Shown piece after piece: positions 24,778 to 29,490 of a stretch of DNA of 29,490 bases. Under the pieces are notes generated by a model. It saw nothing but the letters and a program-made list of their open reading frames with translations. It searched no databases and was not told the DNA's origin. The position numbers and the translations under genes are program-made. Origin of the DNA: a virus; the IMG/VR virus record IMGVR_UViG_3300021962_000458, positions 1-29,490 of that record; one strand, written 5' to 3'. The stretch's first letter is position 1. Each line of letters starts with the position of its first letter.

Positions 24778-25104
24778 ATGGGTAAACACCTGCTCTTAGA
24801 GGTGTATGATGTTGGTTTTGAAGTGATTAATGACGTAGAATCGCTTCAAAATGCAATGCTTAGAGGTATAGAACGTGCAAAAATGACAGTTTTGAACACT
24901 TTTTCGCACTGTTTTTTACCTCAGGGATGCACGGTTGTAATTGCGCTTGCAGAAAGTCACGTTTCTTGTCATACATGGCCAGAAAATGGTTGTATTGCCA
25001 TCGATGTTTATACATGTGGTGAGGGAAATCCTCGTTTAATTGCGCTTGAGTTGTTAAAATATTTAAATTCTAGTAATTATAATATAAGAGAAATAGATCG
25101 TTAA
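24778..25104 (+). CDS. speD: S-adenosylmethionine decarboxylase proenzyme, 108 aa
   Basis: Bacterial-type SpeD: GKHLLLEVYD at the N terminus, then ALAESHVSCHTWPE with S60 as the future pyruvoyl serine, and DVYTCG with the catalytic Cys (C80). The proenzyme self-cleaves between E59 and S60. It makes the aminopropyl donor for spermidine. speD is a known cyanophage auxiliary gene. A TTG at 24763 would add 5 residues (MKKHS), like many family N termini; I keep the ATG. TAAATAAATA runs lie upstream. Confidence 0.9.
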   Translation: MGKHLLLEVYDVGFEVINDVESLQNAMLRGIERAKMTVLNTFSHCFLPQGCTVVIALAESHVSCHTWPENGCIAIDVYTCGEGNPRLIALELLKYLNSSNYNIREIDR

Positions 25105-25115
25105 ATAGAGATAAG

Positions 25116-25163
25116 GAGATAGCAACCTCCTATCAAAAAAGTTCTGTTTTATTCTTAAAACAG
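25116..25163 (+). other. two hairpins between speD and the next gene
   Basis: A GATAAGGAG...CTCCTATC stem, then CTGTTTTA (25144-25151) with TAAAACAG (25156-25163). Neither has a T tract on the plus strand. They may protect mRNA ends or end transcripts weakly. Confidence 0.5.
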
Positions 25164-25171
25164 GGGCTAAA

Positions 25172-25336
25172 ATGTTATTTCAACCAGAGAAAAAAGTTAT
25201 TCAAGAAATTTTCAACGATATTGCTCCCAAGCACGATTTTAAAAAACAAAGTGAAATTCATTCCAAAATTAGAAATGATGAAGACTATGATGACTGGGAA
25301 TATGGAACGGAACCAATTTACGAAAGTAAGGTATAA
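25172..25336 (+). CDS. small hypothetical protein, 54 aa
   Basis: Basic N half (EKKVIQEIFNDIAPKHDFK), acidic C half (DEDYDDWEYGTEPIYE). Its stop codon lies inside the late promoter of gene 25. Confidence 0.64.
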   Translation: MLFQPEKKVIQEIFNDIAPKHDFKKQSEIHSKIRNDEDYDDWEYGTEPIYESKV

Positions 25337-25339
25337 ATA
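25332..25339 (+). promoter_or_regulatory. T4-type late promoter TATAAATA
   Basis: Exact consensus, 22 bases before the ATG of gene 25. In T4-like phages it is read by host polymerase carrying gp55 sigma, with gp33 and the gp45 clamp. It drives the baseplate operon. Confidence 0.85.
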
Positions 25340-25361
25340 AAATTAAGAAATATATTGTCCA

Positions 25362-25763
25362 ATGGCAATTACACGGATATCGAGGACATTTAAGGATATA
25401 AGTTTTGATTTTCAACCTAATCCTGTAACTAAGGACATATCTGTTCTCAAAAATGAATCTGCAATTCGTAGATCTGTGAGAAATTTGGTAGAAACAATTC
25501 CAACTGAAAGATTTTTTAATTCGTTACTTGGATCAGATGTTCGATCAAGTTTATTTAATTTCGTAGATGATGGTACAGCATCTATAATTGCAGATCAGAT
25601 TGAAAATGTTCTTTCAAATTATGAACCTAGAATTGAAAACGTAAAAGTAATTGTCGATCCACAACCAGATCAAAATTCATTTGATGTTAGTATTTTATTT
25701 GAAATTATTGGGCAAGAATTTCCAATTCAAGAATTTAACTTCCTTTTAGAGGCAACAAGATAA
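25362..25763 (+). CDS. 25: baseplate wedge protein gp25, 133 aa
   Basis: The length matches T4 gp25 (132). Contains NESAIRRSVRNLVETIPTERF and LLGSDVRSSLFNF, then YEPRIENVKVIVDP, the core of the gp25/W family. gp25 joins gp6 and gp53 in the wedge and primes sheath assembly. First gene of the late operon, 1 base before gene 6. Confidence 0.93.
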   Translation: MAITRISRTFKDISFDFQPNPVTKDISVLKNESAIRRSVRNLVETIPTERFFNSLLGSDVRSSLFNFVDDGTASIIADQIENVLSNYEPRIENVKVIVDPQPDQNSFDVSILFEIIGQEFPIQEFNFLLEATR

Positions 25764-25764
25764 A

Positions 25765-27702
25765 ATGCCTTTTACTAAATTTACTAACTTAGATTTCGAT
25801 CAAATAAAAACCTCAATAAAAGATTATCTTCGTGCAAATAGTAATTTCACGGACTTTGACTTTGAGGGTTCTAATTTTTCAGTCTTAATTGATACTTTAG
25901 CTTATAATACTTATATTACAGCATTTAACTCGAATATGATTGTAAATGAATCCTTTTTGGATTCTGCAACAATCCGAGAAAATGTTGTTTCTTTAGCTAG
26001 AAATATTGGATATGTACCTAAATCTAGGTCGGCGGCAAGAGCAGAAATAAGTTTTAGTGTATCAGTATCTCAAAATTTAAATAATTTACCAATATCTTTA
26101 GAACCTGGTATTTTATGTGTTGGGGATGCAAATGAAACTTCATTTGTCTTTTCCATACCAGAAAGAATTACAGCAATAGTTAAAAATGGTGTTGCAGTTT
26201 TTGGAACAACAGAAAAACCAATCGTAATATATCAGGGATCATACTTATCAAAACGTTTTGTTGTTGATAGTTCATTGGATCAGAGGTTTATATTAGACAA
26301 TCCATTTATCGATACTTCAACAATAGCAGTTTTTGTTAGAGGTGCATCTGAAAGTGGTGGATTGGGTTCTAGATATATTAAAGTTGATAATATTTTAAAT
26401 ATTAATAAGTTTTCGGATATATTCTTATTACAAGAAGTTCAAGATGAAAAATATGAGTTATTATTTGGAGATGGAATATTTGGTAAAAAGTTAGAGAATA
26501 ATTCTATTGTTAATGTATCGTATATTGTCACTGATGGTAGGGATGGCAATGGCGCGTCATTATTTTCTTTCAGCGGTGTTATTACAGACTCGGCAGGAAA
26601 TAGAGTAGTTCCAACCGATTTTATTGATGTTTCTACAGTATCTCCTGCGAAAAATGGAGGTGATATTGAACCATTATCATCAATTAAGTATTTTGCTCCC
26701 AGATTGTATTCTTCGCAGTATAGAGCAGTTACTTCAAGAGATTATGAGGCTATTATTCAACAAATATACCCAAATACAGAATCCGTTTCTGTCGTTGGTG
26801 GAGAAGAATTAGATCCTCCACAATTTGGAAAAGTTGTAATAAGCATTAAGCCCAGAAATGGTAATTACATTTCAGATTTTGAACGTGAAAATATTTTACT
26901 TAATCTAAAACAATATTCAGTTTCTGGTATAAATCAAGAGATAATTGACCTTAAAGTCCTATATGTTGAAATCGATTCTTCAATATACTATGATACATCC
27001 AAAGTTGATAATTCGGACCAGTTAAAAAGTTTAATTATAGATTCTTTACAAAAATATTCGGAGTCACCAGAAATTAATAAATTTGGTGGAAGATTTAAGT
27101 ATAGTAAAATTCTCCAGTTAATTGATAATGTTGATACTAATACAATAACTTCAAATATCACAAAGGTTAAAATTAGAAGAAATTTAAAGGCGTTAATTAA
27201 CCAGTTCTCTCAATATGAATTATGCTTTGGAAATAGATTTCATATAAATGTTGAAGGAAAGAATATAAAAAGTAGTGGATTTTACATTGAAGGATATACT
27301 AATCCTGTATATTTTACTGACATTCCCAATAAAGATTCTAACGGAAATTTGGATGGAAGTGGTAAAGGTTTTATTTCAATAGTCCAAAAACAGGCAGATG
27401 GAAATTATCAAATCATTGGAAAATCTGGTGGTACAGTAGATTACAATAAAGGTGAAATTAATATATTTGGAGTTGTGATAACATCAACAGTTAAACCAAA
27501 TAATGTTATAGAAGTGCAAGCAAATCCAGAGTCTAATGATGTCGTTGGATTAAAAGATCTATATGTTGAATTTGATCTTTCAAATAGTAAGATAAATATG
27601 GTTAAAGATGTCATATCTTCCGGTGAGGATATATCTGGCGTTACTTTTGTAAGAGATTATTACGTATCAAGTTATTCTAATGGAGTATTAGAGAGGCAAT
27701 AA
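25765..27702 (+). CDS. 6: baseplate wedge protein gp6, 645 aa
   Basis: The N part (FEGSNFSVLIDTLAYNTY, then FLDSATIRENVVSLARNIGY) is the gp6 signature. The baseplate-J-like core, YSSQYRAVTSRDYEAII, then QFGKVVISIKP, lies near residues 310-370. Length is close to T4 gp6 (660). gp6 forms the dimer ring that joins the six wedges around the hub. Very AT-rich codon use, unlike the array. Confidence 0.95.
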   Translation: MPFTKFTNLDFDQIKTSIKDYLRANSNFTDFDFEGSNFSVLIDTLAYNTYITAFNSNMIVNESFLDSATIRENVVSLARNIGYVPKSRSAARAEISFSVSVSQNLNNLPISLEPGILCVGDANETSFVFSIPERITAIVKNGVAVFGTTEKPIVIYQGSYLSKRFVVDSSLDQRFILDNPFIDTSTIAVFVRGASESGGLGSRYIKVDNILNINKFSDIFLLQEVQDEKYELLFGDGIFGKKLENNSIVNVSYIVTDGRDGNGASLFSFSGVITDSAGNRVVPTDFIDVSTVSPAKNGGDIEPLSSIKYFAPRLYSSQYRAVTSRDYEAIIQQIYPNTESVSVVGGEELDPPQFGKVVISIKPRNGNYISDFERENILLNLKQYSVSGINQEIIDLKVLYVEIDSSIYYDTSKVDNSDQLKSLIIDSLQKYSESPEINKFGGRFKYSKILQLIDNVDTNTITSNITKVKIRRNLKALINQFSQYELCFGNRFHINVEGKNIKSSGFYIEGYTNPVYFTDIPNKDSNGNLDGSGKGFISIVQKQADGNYQIIGKSGGTVDYNKGEINIFGVVITSTVKPNNVIEVQANPESNDVVGLKDLYVEFDLSNSKINMVKDVISSGEDISGVTFVRDYYVSSYSNGVLERQ

Positions 27703-27705
27703 AAT

Positions 27706-29490
27706 ATGATAGCAACTGGATTTGATAGAAAGGTAAAAATTCAACAAGTAATTCAAAATCACCTTCCGGAATTTGTTACTGCAGATTTTCCAAAAGTAAC
27801 TGAGTTTTTGAAGCAATATTATATTTCTCAAGAATATCAGGGTGGTCCAGTAGATATTACTGATAACTTAGATCAATATTTGAAACTAGATAACCTTACT
27901 CCAGAGGTTATTAATAATTCTAATAATAAGTTATCGTATGATATCAATTCAACTGTTGGCATCATAACAGTATCTTCTAGTACAAAAGGATATCCATCAT
28001 CATATGGTCTATTAAAAATTGATGATGAGATTATTACATATACTGGGATAACAACAAACACTTTCACTGGTTGTATTCGCGGATTTTCAGGTATAACCGA
28101 ATATAATAAACTTAGTAGTCTGGGTGAGTTGCAGTTTTCTACTTCTTCAGCAAAGTCTCACTCTAAAAATGCAACAATAGTTAATCTTAGTTCTTTATTT
28201 CTAAAGGAATTTTATAAAAAACTTAAATATACACTAACTCCAGGTTTAGAATCTTCTAATTTTTATTCTGATTTAAATGTTAATAATTTTATTAAAAATA
28301 TTAGAAGTTTTTACCAGTCGAAAGGAACTGAGCAATCTATAAAAATATTATTTAAAGTTCTTTATGGTGAAGAAATTTCTGTTATAGATCTTGAGAAATA
28401 TTTAATTAAACCGTCCTCTGCAAGATTTAATAGATTAGAAACAATTTCTGCAGAATTAGTTTCTGGAAAAAATCCAATTAATCTGATTGGTCAAACTATT
28501 AGAAAATCAACAGATCCTAACACTCAGGCATCAGTATCTGACGTTCAGATATTTACTGATAAATTAAAAACATACTATAATATTTCACTATTTGTTGGAT
28601 ATGGTGACCAATCATTAATCGAAGGTGATTTTACTATTCCAGGAAAAACAAAAGTATTGGAGAATACTCCAATAGGTTCATCAATAATAACCGTAGATTC
28701 TACAATTGGATTTCCAAAAAGTGGATCAGTAATCTGTGGTAATAATATTATCAAATATACAGATAAAACAATTAATCAGTTTTTAAATTGCTCAGGTGTT
28801 CGAGAATATATTCCATTAGGATCAAATATACGTTTTGATGAAGTAATTTATGGGTATGAAAATGGTAATTTAGATGAAAAAGTAGAACTAAGAATTACTG
28901 GATCCATTTCTAAATTAGAATATGATGTAAGTCCCATTTTAGCATCTAAACAAGATAAGATTACTGTAAAAAATATTGGAGAATATATTGAAAATCCAGA
29001 ATCAAACAAAACATATAAGGAATTATTTGCAAATTCTTTCATATACAATACAAGCACATTATATGATATAAAAGATATTTCTGGGTCTATTTTTTATCTA
29101 AAAACAAATATTGATAAGTCAAGTTTAAAAATTGGCGATAATGTGGATATAGTTTTATCAAAGGATAAAACTATTGTTTTATCAGATGCAGTTGTTGCTT
29201 CCGTAAATCCAGCAAATAGACAAATAAGTTTAAATAACATTTCTGGATTTACTCCATCTCCAAATCAAAAATATAGTATTAGGAGAAAATTAAAAAAAGC
29301 ATATAGTAATACCACAGATTTGGAATTTGGAAATAACAAATTAGTATCCGATGTTCAAAATTTATATACTGACTCTAATAACTTTGCATACTTAGCATCT
29401 AATTCTTTACCAAGCTATGAAATAAAAAGTAAAATAATATTTTCAGAAATATCTAAGGGATACAATATTGATCAAATAATCAATTTTTGC
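27706..29490 (+). CDS. large tail/baseplate structural protein, 3' truncated by window
   Basis: Open for 595 codons from ATG 27706 to the window end without a stop. Begins MIATGFDRKVKIQQVIQN, with FPKVTEFLKQYYISQEYQ and IRSFYQSKGTEQSIKILF, then LYGEEISVIDLEKYLIKPS. Repeated beta segments of the kind GSSIITVDSTIGFPKSG and KIDDEIITYTGI (two or more copies) suggest stalked beta domains. The position after genes 25 and 6 is that of the wedge protein gp7 in cyanophages; homology to T4 gp7 cannot be shown by eye. Confidence 0.78.
   Translation, partial: MIATGFDRKVKIQQVIQNHLPEFVTADFPKVTEFLKQYYISQEYQGGPVDITDNLDQYLKLDNLTPEVINNSNNKLSYDINSTVGIITVSSSTKGYPSSYGLLKIDDEIITYTGITTNTFTGCIRGFSGITEYNKLSSLGELQFSTSSAKSHSKNATIVNLSSLFLKEFYKKLKYTLTPGLESSNFYSDLNVNNFIKNIRSFYQSKGTEQSIKILFKVLYGEEISVIDLEKYLIKPSSARFNRLETISAELVSGKNPINLIGQTIRKSTDPNTQASVSDVQIFTDKLKTYYNISLFVGYGDQSLIEGDFTIPGKTKVLENTPIGSSIITVDSTIGFPKSGSVICGNNIIKYTDKTINQFLNCSGVREYIPLGSNIRFDEVIYGYENGNLDEKVELRITGSISKLEYDVSPILASKQDKITVKNIGEYIENPESNKTYKELFANSFIYNTSTLYDIKDISGSIFYLKTNIDKSSLKIGDNVDIVLSKDKTIVLSDAVVASVNPANRQISLNNISGFTPSPNQKYSIRRKLKKAYSNTTDLEFGNNKLVSDVQNLYTDSNNFAYLASNSLPSYEIKSKIIFSEISKGYNIDQIINFC

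Noticed and set aside
1-29490. Prophage integration genes, transposases, reverse transcriptase or photosystem genes such as psbA
   Set aside because: Looked for on both strands by motif; none seen. The phage appears strictly lytic in this window.

Overview
The window is a piece of a T4-like myovirus that infects marine cyanobacteria, most likely Synechococcus. The evidence is the T4-type baseplate genes 25 and 6 behind a textbook TATAAATA late promoter, and the cyanophage auxiliary metabolic genes cp12 and speD. Other support is a tRNA-Leu(UAA), GIY-YIG and HNH endonuclease genes, nucleotide-sugar genes and many very small tightly packed ORFs of cyanophage type. No integrase, transposase or CRISPR array is visible.

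Layout. (1) 1-1.3 kb: end of a nucleotide-sugar 4,6-dehydratase gene and a phosphomannose-isomerase-type cupin. (2) 1.3-4.4 kb: overlapping small genes, including an AbrB-like fusion protein and cp12. (3) 4.4-5.7 kb: a PD-(D/E)XK nuclease-like gene overlapping a beta-class DNA methyltransferase, an apparent restriction-modification pair. (4) 5.7-12.05 kb: short operons of small membrane, secreted and cytoplasmic proteins, including a Band-7-like protein and an RlpA-like lytic transglycosylase, plus a shortened GIY-YIG gene. (5) 12.03-13.1 kb: a minus-strand segment with the remnant of a 2OG-Fe(II) oxygenase next to a full-length GIY-YIG/NUMOD homing-type endonuclease. (6) 13.3-15.4 kb: clusters of a near-palindromic motif, ATCTCG-W-CGAGAT, flanking five genes that end with an ArdA-like antirestriction gene. 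They are followed by a large inverted repeat, tRNA-Leu, a terminator and an apparently gene-free structured stretch with a minus-strand promoter. (7) 15.5-18.3 kb: small genes, a ligase-fold nucleotidyltransferase-like protein and an HNH endonuclease. (8) 18.4-22.7 kb: a markedly GC-rich array of about 16 micro-genes, nearly every one with its own promoter and a shared leader. (9) 22.7-29.5 kb: an abrupt return to AT-rich DNA with a second AbrB-like protein, a glycosyltransferase, speD, gene 25, gene 6 and an unfinished large tail/baseplate gene.

How the parts fit. The left and middle parts look like early genes: host takeover, antirestriction, envelope and small inner-membrane proteins. They use sigma70-like promoters, often with an extended -10 (TGN). 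The right end is late structural transcription. The most unusual structural theme is regulatory: at several junctions a G/C hairpin that could end the upstream transcript carries the -35 hexamer of the next promoter in its loop, so terminator and promoter occupy the same 30-45 bases. Three families of shared 5' leader follow these promoters. No function can be given for most of the micro-genes; where a family is named below it rests on motifs read by eye, without database searches.
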